Positions 1-5,457 of a DNA stretch of 5,789 bases are shown here, in pieces. Numbering within the stretch: the first letter of the stretch is position 1; every line of letters starts with the position of its first letter. Origin of the DNA: an uncultured Christensenella sp. (GTDB lineage: Bacteria; Bacillota; Clostridia; Christensenellales; Borkfalkiaceae). A program made the translations under genes and the position numbers. The DNA is taken from NCBI GenBank assembly GCA_910586365.1, contig CAJUGP010000074.1, positions 1-5,789 of the forward strand, read 5' to 3'. A model generated the notes under the pieces. That model made no database searches, was not told the origin of the DNA, and saw only the letters and a program-made list of their open reading frames with translations.

Positions 1-14
1 CGCTCTTCCGATCT
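1..14. other. Illumina adapter remnant (left end)
   Basis: The first 14 bases, CGCTCTTCCGATCT, are the 3' end of the standard Illumina adapter. They are not genomic. The ileS reading frame runs into them, so native sequence starts at 15. Confidence 0.97.
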
Positions 15-15
15 T

Positions 16-651
16 GACCGCAAACCGCGCGACGGCGGAAGTCTCCTTTACCGTCTTGTAGCCCTGCGCCACCTCGTGCGAGGAAATCGCCGTGCCGCAG
101 CGCGGGCAGTAAGGCACGATCTTATGTCCCTTATAGAGCAGCCCCTTTTTGTGGATCTCTTTGAGCGCCCACCATTCGGACTCGATATAATCGTCGTGAT
201 AGGTGACGTAAGGGTTATCCATATCGACCCAGTATCCGACGCGGTCCGACATCTTCTCCCATTCGCTCTTGTATTTCCAAACCGACTGCTTGCACTGACC
301 GATAAACGGCTCGATACCGTACTTCTCGATATCCTGCTTTCCGTCCATGCCCAGCGTCTTTTCCACTTCAAGCTCGACGGGCAGCCCGTGCGTATCCCAA
401 CCGGCTTTCCGCAGTACATGCCTGCCCTTCATGGTTTGATAGCGCGGGATAATGTCCTTCATGACGCGCGTTAAGATATGCCCGATATGCGGCTTGCCGT
501 TCGCCGTGGGCGGTCCGTCAAAAAAGGAAAACTCTTCCCCTTCCGCATTCTTTTCGATCGATTTCTCGAAAACTTCGTTCTCCTTCCAAAACGCGATGAT
601 CTCTTTTTCGCGCTCGACGAAATTCAAGCTCGTGTCTACTTTCTTATACAT
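16..651 (-). CDS. ileS: Isoleucyl-tRNA synthetase, N-terminal 212 residues (3' end cut by contig end)
   Basis: This cytoplasmic class I aminoacyl-tRNA synthetase charges tRNA-Ile with isoleucine using ATP. The minus-strand frame opens MYKKVDTSLNFVEREKEI. The class I signature sits near residues 47-60 as DGPPTANGKPHIGH, containing the HIGH motif. It is followed by GWDTHGLPVELEVEK (about 85-99) and a CPRCGT-SSHEVAQG stretch (about 183-197) where the editing (CP1) region begins. The pattern matches the long clostridial (type 2) enzyme of roughly 1000 residues, so about four fifths is missing, including KMSKS and the anticodon domain. The ATG at 651 has an AGAGAGG ribosome binding site 7 nt upstream (659-665). 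It lies behind a T-box leader and its own promoter. The frame is open to the adapter, so the truncation is an assembly edge, not a mutation. The plus-strand frames over it are shadows. Confidence 0.96.
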
Positions 652-683
652 ATCAACACCTCTCTTTGCGTATTTGTCCATCT

Positions 684-721
684 AAAAAAACAAGCCCTCG
701 CGTTTCGGAATACGCGAAGGC
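684..721 (-). terminator. Regulated intrinsic terminator of the ileS T-box
   Basis: A 10-bp stem (arms 712-721 and 694-703, one G-U pair) with an 8-nt loop is followed on the minus strand by TTG and a run of seven T (684-690). It lies 33 nt before the ileS start and is mutually exclusive with the proposed antiterminator. Confidence 0.92.
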
Positions 722-920
722 ATTTTTACCACCAAAACAAACAATCATTTGCCGCATCGGATAACGGATTGCGAATCCGTGCAAAGTTACTTTATTTCCC
801 CTTGCAGGCTGGAAAGTGATACCCGTTTGCCGCTCTGCCGTTTCCTCTCACCACACGGAAACTCTCTGTGGACTTCGCCTTGCAACGGACGCGTCTTTCT
901 TCAACGCCGAATATAAAAGT
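684..920 (-). promoter_or_regulatory. T-box riboswitch (tRNA-Ile sensing) in the ileS leader
   Basis: T-box leaders bind uncharged tRNA and prevent early termination, switching on the synthetase gene when the amino acid is short. Seen here on the minus strand, 5' to 3': Stem I with the conserved AGAGAG (862-867), closed by TTTCC/GGAAA around GTGTGGTGAGA (851-841 region); an ATC isoleucine codon followed by A (818-820) at the expected specifier position; a 7-bp Stem III hairpin (764-780); a T-box core GGTGGTA (727-733) whose TGGT can pair with the tRNA ACCA end; and the competing terminator. GGCA (750-753) can pair with TGCC (719-722), which would consume the 5' edge of the terminator stem. 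The bases after the core are AAAA, not the usual CCGCG, so the antiterminator is divergent. The 5' boundary is estimated from the promoter. Confidence 0.9.
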
Positions 921-927
921 TGTTTTT

Positions 928-956
928 ATTATACCGCATGCGCGCGGTTTTGTAAA
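928..956 (-). promoter_or_regulatory. Sigma-A promoter of ileS
   Basis: The -35 TTTACA (951-956) and -10 TATAAT (928-933) are separated by exactly 17 bp. The predicted transcript start near 921 lies just upstream of T-box Stem I. The -35 box is only 14 bp after the stop of the upstream metal-binding gene. Confidence 0.85.
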
Positions 957-970
957 GCGGATTTGTGCAA

Positions 971-1195
971 TCAGCCGAAAATTCCTTTGCGTTTACGGAT
1001 TTCTTTTACCGAAAACCCCGCCTGTATCACGCATTCCGCCAACACATTGTCGGGCAACGCGGTTTCAACGAAAATGATCTGTTTTTTGAAATTCGCACGG
1101 GCGCCCGCAACGCCGTCGAGCAGTTTTAATTTCCGTTCCGCCCGCTCCGCGCATTTTTTGCAGCACATGCCGTCCACTTCGATTACTTTCTTCAT
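971..1195 (-). CDS. Small heavy-metal-associated (HMA, CopZ-like) domain protein
   Basis: The 74-residue protein is a single HMA ferredoxin-like domain. This family binds Cu(I) or related soft metals through a GMxCxxC loop and hands the metal to P-type ATPases or regulators. The loop here is G9-M10-C11-C12-K13-K14-C15, so it has an additional cysteine directly before CxxC. The rest fits beta-alpha-beta-beta-alpha-beta, with a C-terminal basic tail (KEIRKRKGIFG). No signal peptide or membrane segment is seen, so it is probably cytoplasmic. No copper ATPase or CsoR-type gene is visible nearby. It is upstream of ileS on the same strand but ileS has its own promoter, so they need not share an operon. 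The ATG at 1195 has no good Shine-Dalgarno; the nearest GGTGA is about 12 nt away. The metal and partner are not determined. Confidence 0.88.
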   Translation of the reverse strand: MKKVIEVDGMCCKKCAERAERKLKLLDGVAGARANFKKQIIFVETALPDNVLAECVIQAGFSVKEIRKRKGIFG

Positions 1196-1202
1196 ATAAT
1201 AC

Positions 1203-1231
1203 AGTTTATCACCGATTGATTAAAAAGTAAA
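1203..1231 (-). promoter_or_regulatory. Possible promoter of the HMA gene
   Basis: A TTTACT -35 (1226-1231) and TAAACT -10 (1203-1208) with 17-bp spacing each match consensus at four of six positions. The predicted start, about 1196, falls at the ATG, so the transcript would be nearly leaderless. The call is moderate to weak. Confidence 0.4.
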
Positions 1232-1275
1232 GCAAATGTTCCAAAAAATCCCTACTGAAAACTTATGCGCGACGC

Positions 1276-1304
1276 TTGCTTTTTCGCGCGCGGCTTGCTA
1301 TAAT
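1276..1304 (+). promoter_or_regulatory. Sigma-A promoter of the 6S-like RNA
   Basis: TTGCTT (1276-1281), a 17-bp spacer and TATAAT (1299-1304) predict transcription from about 1311. That is the first base of the closing stem of the downstream structured RNA. Confidence 0.85.
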
Positions 1305-1310
1305 GATAGC

Positions 1311-1490
1311 GACACCTGCGGTGTACGGGTCTTGGAGAAAAGCGGAATCCACGAAATATCTTCGGGAGCGCTTGTCGGGGGAGCTATGCAAGGTCTGCAT
1401 TTATGCGGAAAGACAGACGCTTTTCCGCCGCGCACCCACCTGCTGAAAGCGGGTTACCCATTTTTCAAGCTACGGCACAGGCGGATGTCT
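1311..1490 (+). ncRNA. ssrS: Probable 6S RNA
   Basis: 6S RNA is a ~180-200 nt rod that mimics an open promoter and sequesters RNA polymerase with the housekeeping sigma factor. Seen here is a stand-alone transcription unit of about 180 nt with no convincing ORF. Its ends pair in steps: GACA (1311-1314) with TGTC (1486-1489), CCTG (1315-1318) with CAGG (1478-1481), TGTA (1322-1325) with TACG (1471-1474), and CTTG (1331-1334) with CAAG (1466-1469). A large central bubble follows, with a small hairpin on its 3' strand (1439-1453, CCTGC/GCGGG) followed by GGGTTAC, as in E. coli 6S. A long apical arm fills about 1361-1430. The 5' CCTGCGGTGT resembles Firmicute 6S RNAs from memory. A T-rich run (1490-1498) follows the closing stem and may end transcription. 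SRP RNA was considered, but its apical core motif is missing. Confidence 0.7.
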
Positions 1491-1531
1491 TTTCTTTTCG
1501 TAAAAATTTTTTAATTACACCCGAAAATCGG

Positions 1532-1560
1532 TTGCAAGTTGGATTTGATTATGTTATAAT
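1532..1560 (+). promoter_or_regulatory. Sigma-A promoter of tRNA-Glu
   Basis: TTGCAA (1532-1537), 17-bp spacer and TATAAT (1555-1560). Transcription would start about 12 nt before the mature tRNA 5' end. Confidence 0.87.
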
Positions 1561-1578
1561 TCACATAGTTTTTGAAAC

Positions 1579-1653
1579 GGCCTTGTGGTCAAGCGGTTAA
1601 GACGGCGCCCTCTCACGGCGCAATCCCGGGTTCGATTCCCGGCAAGGTCACCA
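1579..1653 (+). tRNA. tRNA-Glu (anticodon CTC)
   Basis: This 75-nt cloverleaf decodes GAG. The acceptor stem is GGCCTTG with CAAGGTC (one G-U pair). The anticodon arm is GCGCC-CTCTCAC-GGCGC with anticodon CTC at 1612-1614. The T arm has GGTTCGATT. The discriminator is A and CCA is encoded. It has its own promoter and terminator, so it is a single-gene unit. It is the last clearly chromosomal gene before the mobile element. Confidence 0.97.
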
Positions 1654-1657
1654 TCCT

Positions 1658-1704
1658 CAGTCTAAATCGAATATTTCACAATATTCGGCTTAGGCTGATT
1701 TTTT
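1658..1704 (+). terminator. Intrinsic terminator after tRNA-Glu
   Basis: Two 18-nt arms (1658-1675 and 1680-1697) pair with two G-U pairs and one mismatch around the loop TCAC, followed by ATTTTTT. It starts four bases after the tRNA CCA end. Confidence 0.93.
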
Positions 1705-1778
1705 ATGCTTTTATAAACACATAGCCCATAAAAACAGCTACGATAATCTATTCACGGCTAATCGTTTGTTATAGGCGT

Positions 1779-2423
1779 TTAATCGGCGAATACTTCGTTG
1801 TATTTTCGTTGCAAGATCAATCTACTACGCCATACGGTCGTATTGTTGACGCATAATAGGCGGGCAATTTCGCACACGCCCATACCTTTTAAGTAGCATT
1901 CTAATGTTGCCTTTTGTTTCTTCGTCAAGTGCATTTTGCGTATGATTTTTTCGACAGTTTTGTAACATTGTTCGGTCGTATCTTCCTCGAACGGTTCGGG
2001 CACTTTCACCGTATCTGTACGAAGTTCACCCCGCGTATTGATTTGCGTTAAATAAAGCTTGTGTACCATACTCCCTACAACACTGTAACAGGCGTGCCGT
2101 ATCGTTACGGGCTTTTTATATTTACCCATGACCGTATCCCCGAGCCTACATCCCATGTGTTCGCAGAGAAAGCAAATCGCTGCTTGCGCAAAGTCGTATC
2201 CGTCTGAAATATTCTGTTCAACGTCCTTAAACCGCTTGCTATCGCGGATCAATCCGAAATAGTATTTCTCTACCTTTCGGTACGGCAGAAAGTGCTTTAA
2301 CGCGCATATCGCAATCTTTTCGCCCATTTCCTGCACGTTTTCAGGCGTAATCGTTACGTCTAAATCGGTGACGGAATGTTCCAACCTATGTTCTACCGTA
2401 AACCCTTTTCTTGTTCCTTCCAT
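1779..2423 (-). CDS. Sigma-70 region-4-like HTH protein
   Basis: The 214-residue soluble protein has a C-terminal helix-turn-helix at about residues 167-208 (LTKKQKATLECYLKGMGVCE..., then IARLLCVNNTTVWRSR). It has the layout of sigma-70 region 4 or a related sigma-like DNA-binding domain. The middle part (about 30-130) is helical with several cysteines, and I do not recognise a clear region 2, so it may not be a full sigma factor. Similar proteins occur in small clostridial mobile elements, where they are annotated as sigma-like; the role here, probably control of element genes, is inference. The start is the ATG at 2423, because GGAGG (2432-2436) lies 8 nt before it. A TTG at 2438 would overlap that site and add five residues. 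It is the last gene of the operon; no strong terminator reading in its direction is seen downstream. Confidence 0.72.
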   Translation of the reverse strand: MEGTRKGFTVEHRLEHSVTDLDVTITPENVQEMGEKIAICALKHFLPYRKVEKYYFGLIRDSKRFKDVEQNISDGYDFAQAAICFLCEHMGCRLGDTVMGKYKKPVTIRHACYSVVGSMVHKLYLTQINTRGELRTDTVKVPEPFEEDTTEQCYKTVEKIIRKMHLTKKQKATLECYLKGMGVCEIARLLCVNNTTVWRSRLILQRKYNEVFAD

Positions 2424-2451
2424 TTTTCTTTCCTCCAAAATTTGTATTCGC

Positions 2452-2654
2452 CTTTCGGCAAGGGAACAAAGGCATAGCGCGGAGGAGGCGTTCTTTTGAA
2501 TTGCATTTCATTCCAAAAGTCAAAGGCGGCGAAGCCGCCACCAAAAAAATTGCGCTTACAATCTTCTCGTTTGCAAGCACGCGACAAGCAATTATTTTGC
2601 CCTTTGACTTTTGCGACGGGCTATGCTATACCCGAAGCCCGAAAGACGAAATTT
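2452..2654. repeat. Intergenic repeat module B (recombinase to sigma-like gene)
   Basis: This 238-bp gap (2424-2661) has no supported gene. In plus-strand order it holds CTTTCGGCAAGG (2452-2463), AAAGGCATAG (2468-2477), an inverted repeat with arms CAAAAGTCAAAGG (2514-2526) and CCTTTGACTTTTG (2601-2613), an inner hairpin GGCGGC-gaa-GCCGCC (2525-2539) touching the left arm, and GAAAGACGAAATTT (2641-2654). Every part has a counterpart in the same order in module A at 4172-4324. The overlapping frames of about 64 residues lack a ribosome binding site and are judged non-coding. Confidence 0.75.
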
Positions 2655-2661
2655 CGGAGTA

Positions 2662-4134
2662 TCATACAAGGAAACGAACGAGAAGCAACTGTTTGTTAAG
2701 TTTTACGTTCCTCATAGAAAAGCAAAAGCCCCGATGATCGTCATCGGGGCTTTTGATCGGACTGTTATAAATAATGTCTATTCTGTCATCGTACAGCACG
2801 ATTTCTTCAATCAGATAGCCAATCAGCATTTGCGGCTCTAACTTTAACGCCTGTTCATAAAATGCGCGTATCTGCTGTTCGCTGATCTTTACGGCTTGTT
2901 TGCTCTGCTCTATTAAAATGAGTTTTTCAAGCTCTTCCTGCCGTGCTTCCAATTCGGTCAAACGCTTGCTAGTCGCTTTGGCTACGATACCGCGCTCCAT
3001 ATTCGCAACGATATTGTTGATTGCCCGCTCGTTGTCCTTTTGCTCTTTCAAATAGGCGTTTAACAGCTTATTCTCATTACAGTTCTCATTCTGCAATTCA
3101 ACCAAATATTTCACGGCGGTATTTACCGTTTGGGGATCGGAAAGTTCCTGTGTTACGCTATTGATAACCAGATTTTCCAAATCGTCTTTTGCAATCACCG
3201 ACTTATGACAATCCGTCAACTTCATCTTCCGTCCGCGGCATTTATAATAATATTTCTTCTCACCGTTCTTGGCTGTTCCGCTCTCGCCGTTCACGGTCTG
3301 CCCGCAGTAACCGCATCTTAATTTCCCTTTCAGAAGGTAAGTAACTTCAACGCTGTTCTTGCCGTGTTGGTATGTCTTTAAGATTGCCTGCACTTTATCG
3401 AACAACTCCTGCGGGATGATAGCGGGATACATATTCTCAATCACTTCCTCGCCTTTGCGGTAGATGCCGACATACCTCTCACAACGCAGAATGTTATACA
3501 CGGTATTCATAGGAAACCTTTTACCATTTTTATAGATACCCTGTGCGGTCAACCGCTCTATGATTTTTCTCGCACATACTCCTTTTGAAAACTCCTCGTA
3601 AATGCGCTTGACGACTTCCGATTGGATTTCGTCTTTCACTAACTTCCTGCCGTCCAATTTATAGCCGTACAGCAACGTGCCGCCTTGGTAAAATCCTTTT
3701 AACCGTGTTTCCCGCATACCGCGCTTTACCTTCTGACTTAACTCGGCGGAATAGTACTGGCTCATGCCTTCGAGGAGCGATTCAAGGATGATCCCTTCGG
3801 GCGTATCGGGAATGTTTTCCATAGCGGAAATAACTTTTACGCCGTTGTCGCGCAACGTCTTTTTATGGATTGCCGTTTCATACTTATTACGGCTGAAACG
3901 GTCTAATTTGTAAACGAGCACGACTTCAAAGGACTTTTTAGCACTGTCCCGAATCATGCGCCTGAAATCGGGACGGTTATCGTTCGTTCCCGACATGGCT
4001 TGGTCTATGTAGGTACCGAGAATGAGAATATCGTTTCGCTTTGCGTATTCTTCGCATACTCTCAACTGACCCTCAATAGACTGTTCTGTTTGCTTGTCGC
4101 AAGAATATCTCGCGTAGATGACTGCTTTCTTCAA
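2662..4134 (-). CDS. Large serine recombinase (site-specific integrase/excisionase)
   Basis: Family members cut both DNA partners through a serine-phosphate link and integrate or excise elements without homology. The 490-residue protein has an N-terminal resolvase domain (about 1-145) with catalytic S11 in YARYS and the YKLDRFSR arginine motif (75-82). A recombinase domain follows (about 152-255), then a zinc ribbon with C274, C277, C299 and C309, a coiled coil (about 345-425) and a short C-terminal strand region. All key residues are present, so it is probably active. The start is taken as TTG at 4134, with AAAGGAG (4145-4151) 10 nt upstream. An in-frame ATG at 4206 would add 24 residues not typical of the family and lies upstream of that site. 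A perfect hairpin with T-run lies inside the last 30 codons. It sits between the rep and sigma-like genes, each gap about 200 bp with related repeats. Confidence 0.93.
   Translation of the reverse strand: MKKAVIYARYSCDKQTEQSIEGQLRVCEEYAKRNDILILGTYIDQAMSGTNDNRPDFRRMIRDSAKKSFEVVLVYKLDRFSRNKYETAIHKKTLRDNGVKVISAMENIPDTPEGIILESLLEGMSQYYSAELSQKVKRGMRETRLKGFYQGGTLLYGYKLDGRKLVKDEIQSEVVKRIYEEFSKGVCARKIIERLTAQGIYKNGKRFPMNTVYNILRCERYVGIYRKGEEVIENMYPAIIPQELFDKVQAILKTYQHGKNSVEVTYLLKGKLRCGYCGQTVNGESGTAKNGEKKYYYKCRGRKMKLTDCHKSVIAKDDLENLVINSVTQELSDPQTVNTAVKYLVELQNENCNENKLLNAYLKEQKDNERAINNIVANMERGIVAKATSKRLTELEARQEELEKLILIEQSKQAVKISEQQIRAFYEQALKLEPQMLIGYLIEEIVLYDDRIDIIYNSPIKSPDDDHRGFCFSMRNVKLNKQLLLVRFLV
2723..2755 (-). 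terminator. Perfect palindromic terminator inside the recombinase 3' end
   Basis: A 15-bp perfect stem (2723-2737 with 2741-2755) and a 3-nt loop carries a GC-rich core CCCCGATGA and ends in TTTTGCTTTT on the minus strand. It also ends in TTTT on the plus strand, so it could act both ways. It encodes SPDDDHRG of the recombinase, about 60 bp before the stop, so it would cut off full-length message and reduce the downstream gene. Confidence 0.65.
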
Positions 4135-4171
4135 AATTTTCAATCTCCTTTTTGATATATATTTTGTTTGT

Positions 4172-4324
4172 CTTTCGGCAAGGACGAACCAAAAACGGAA
4201 ACGCATAGGCTTACTGTTCCGAATTTTTTCGTTCGCTTTCCGTCAAGGGCAACGAAGTTGCTCTGTACAACCCTTGACGGAAAGTGCGTTTTCGTTTACG
4301 CTCCGCAGACGAAAGACAAAATTT
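4172..4324. repeat. Intergenic repeat module A (rep to recombinase)
   Basis: This 195-bp gap (4135-4329) has no supported gene. In plus-strand order it holds CTTTCGGCAAGG (4172-4183, identical to 2452-2463), AAACGCATAGGC (4199-4210), an inverted repeat of 14-nt perfect arms CTTTCCGTCAAGGG (4236-4249) and CCCTTGACGGAAAG (4271-4284), an inner hairpin GCAAC-gaa-GTTGC (4249-4261), and GAAAGACAAAATTT (4311-4324, one difference from 2641-2654). The order matches module B, but the stem sequences differ while still pairing. Confidence 0.78.
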
Positions 4325-4329
4325 GTTGG

Positions 4330-5223
4330 TTAGTTACATTTAGGCATTTGGACGATAATCTCGGGACTAACCTTTCCCAAGATTTCACCATCTGTAATAC
4401 AAGTAAAGTTTGGGGATAAGATATATTTGTTTCCGTATTCGTCGTCGGGATTGTACGGACAAAGAATATCTTCGTCCAAAATATCCGCCACGAGATACGT
4501 TTTCAAGCCCCGCGAATACACAACCTTTTCGTCGCTTTTCGTTAGGTATTTGAGCATATAATTCACGCTGTCCGATACCGACTTACTGCAAACAATAGCG
4601 TCAAAATCACTTCGCCCAAACCTCTCGTTGAAAAAGCTGTTCTGTACGCTCTTTTTCCACTTATGCCGTTTGGTACTGTAATCGCTGTGTTCTTCCAATT
4701 CTCCGACCATAGCGTTCGGCGGGATATACATGAGCGCATGGAAGTGTAACCGCTTGCCCAACTCGCCCCGTTCCCATACGCCGATATACCGCCAACCCTT
4801 ACGGTTAGAGAGGTGATACAGACAATTCATGAGTTGCTTTCTGAAACTTTCTTCGTCATGTTTTCCCGAATCGAAAGTAAAGGTTACAAAATAGTCCCAC
4901 GGTTGCAGATACGCCCGCCGTATCATTCGCTTGTATCGTTCCCAACGGTTACGGCTCAACCTGTTGAACTGTTCTTCCACAAATTCGCTTGCCTGTTCTT
5001 CGCTCTTAAATAGCGGTGCAAACTCTTTAATGAGCGTTTCCTTTCGCTTTCGTCGTTTGCCTTTGGCTCTCTTGAACGCCTGCTCGAACTCGGCAACGGT
5101 TTCGCACTCATTTGGTCTTTCTCTTGCCTTTCCTCGCCGCCTGAACGATTTTTCCGTGTGGGGAATGGCAATCCATTGGCTGCCGTCAAAGTAAACTTTC
5201 GCTTTTATGAGGTTCATATTCAT
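4330..5223 (-). CDS. rep: HUH rolling-circle replication initiator (two-tyrosine, phiX174 gpA / microvirus Rep type)
   Basis: These proteins nick one strand at an origin and stay bound through tyrosine, priming rolling-circle replication. The 297-residue protein shows motif 1 FVTFTFD (112-118), motif 2 HFHALMY with metal-binding H160 and H162, and motif 3 NYMLKYLTK with Y222 and Y226 four apart. The Y-x-x-K-Y spacing is that of the two-tyrosine superfamily rather than the one-tyrosine plasmid types. A basic, helical N-terminal region (about 25-105) precedes the nuclease; no helicase or ATPase motif is present, so a host helicase would be needed. Its ATG at 5223 directly follows the TGA of the upstream small ORF, with AAAGGGGGG just before, implying translational coupling; ATG at 5217 is an alternative. 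All catalytic motifs look intact. The exact subfamily is not certain. Confidence 0.87.
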   Translation of the reverse strand: MNMNLIKAKVYFDGSQWIAIPHTEKSFRRRGKARERPNECETVAEFEQAFKRAKGKRRKRKETLIKEFAPLFKSEEQASEFVEEQFNRLSRNRWERYKRMIRRAYLQPWDYFVTFTFDSGKHDEESFRKQLMNCLYHLSNRKGWRYIGVWERGELGKRLHFHALMYIPPNAMVGELEEHSDYSTKRHKWKKSVQNSFFNERFGRSDFDAIVCSKSVSDSVNYMLKYLTKSDEKVVYSRGLKTYLVADILDEDILCPYNPDDEYGNKYILSPNFTCITDGEILGKVSPEIIVQMPKCN

Positions 5224-5364
5224 TCACCCCCCTTTGGCGGACAACTCTGCGATTCGTTTCAACAAGGTGGCGTAGAATATCTCCCGCTCGTTTTCGGGAA
5301 GTTCCTCAATCTTCGGCTTCCCGATGTTGTTAACCTCCAACTGCTGTGTTTTGTGTGTGCGCAA
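5224..5364 (-). CDS. Small 46-residue protein, first gene of the rep operon (TTG start)
   Basis: A TTG at 5364 preceded by GGAGGAG (5371-5377) at 6-nt spacing opens a 46-residue frame. It begins MRTHKTQQLEVNN and ends KRIAELSAKGG, with a TGA touching the rep ATG. The charged, helix-favouring middle (IEELPENEREIFYATLLKRI) looks like a folded helix rather than random translation. I recall similar short helical proteins in clostridial mobile elements but cannot name a family. Position and coupling suggest a copy-control, Rep partner or regulatory peptide; this is inference. It is easily missed because of length and start codon. Confidence 0.7.
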   Translation of the reverse strand: MRTHKTQQLEVNNIGKPKIEELPENEREIFYATLLKRIAELSAKGG

Positions 5365-5395
5365 ATTTCTCTCCTCCGATGAAAAAATTTGCACG

Positions 5396-5457
5396 AAAAA
5401 AGGGCGGTGTACAAAATTTTACGAGAACCTAATCTCATAAAACTTTGTACACCGCCC
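5396..5457 (-). terminator. Strong hairpin terminator/attenuator upstream of the rep operon
   Basis: Two arms pair over 23 bp with only two single mismatches: 14 bp (5402-5415 with 5444-5457), 5 bp (5417-5421 with 5438-5442) and 4 bp (5423-5426 with 5433-5436), loop 5427-5432. On the minus strand it is followed at once by six T (5396-5401). It lies between the rep promoter and the first ribosome binding site, so it should stop most transcripts unless overridden. There is no T-run in the plus direction. Confidence 0.87.

Noticed and set aside
48..474. Frames of 123 and 132 codons on both strands at the left end
   Set aside because: They are out of frame with the clear ileS N-terminus, which continues unbroken through the region; they have no family features.
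816..1199. Plus-strand frames of 127 and 69 codons
   Set aside because: They lie opposite the T-box leader, the ileS promoter and the HMA gene, have no ribosome binding site and give low-complexity products.
1236..1600. Plus-strand frames of 92 and 65 codons
   Set aside because: They overlap the structured 6S-like RNA and the tRNA promoter; no ribosome binding site and no recognisable protein.
1579..1704. tRNA-Glu as the integration site of the element
   Set aside because: The tRNA and its terminator are intact, serine recombinases do not usually target tRNA 3' ends, and no repeat of the tRNA 3' end is seen at the right. Adjacency may be chance.
2424..2438. TTG at 2438 as start of the sigma-like protein
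   Set aside because: It overlaps the GGAGG site that is ideally placed for the ATG at 2423.
2386..2587. Two 64-codon minus-strand frames upstream of the sigma-like gene
   Set aside because: They run across the repeat module and into the start of the real gene in the wrong frame, without a ribosome binding site.
4135..4206. ATG at 4206 as start of the serine recombinase
   Set aside because: The added residues precede the family's normal start and span the repeat and the AAAGGAG ribosome binding site that serves TTG 4134.
5259..5438. 59-codon minus-strand ORF from the ATG at 5438 through the attenuator
   Set aside because: No ribosome binding site; it overlaps the better supported 46-residue gene in another frame. 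A leader-peptide role cannot be excluded but has no support.
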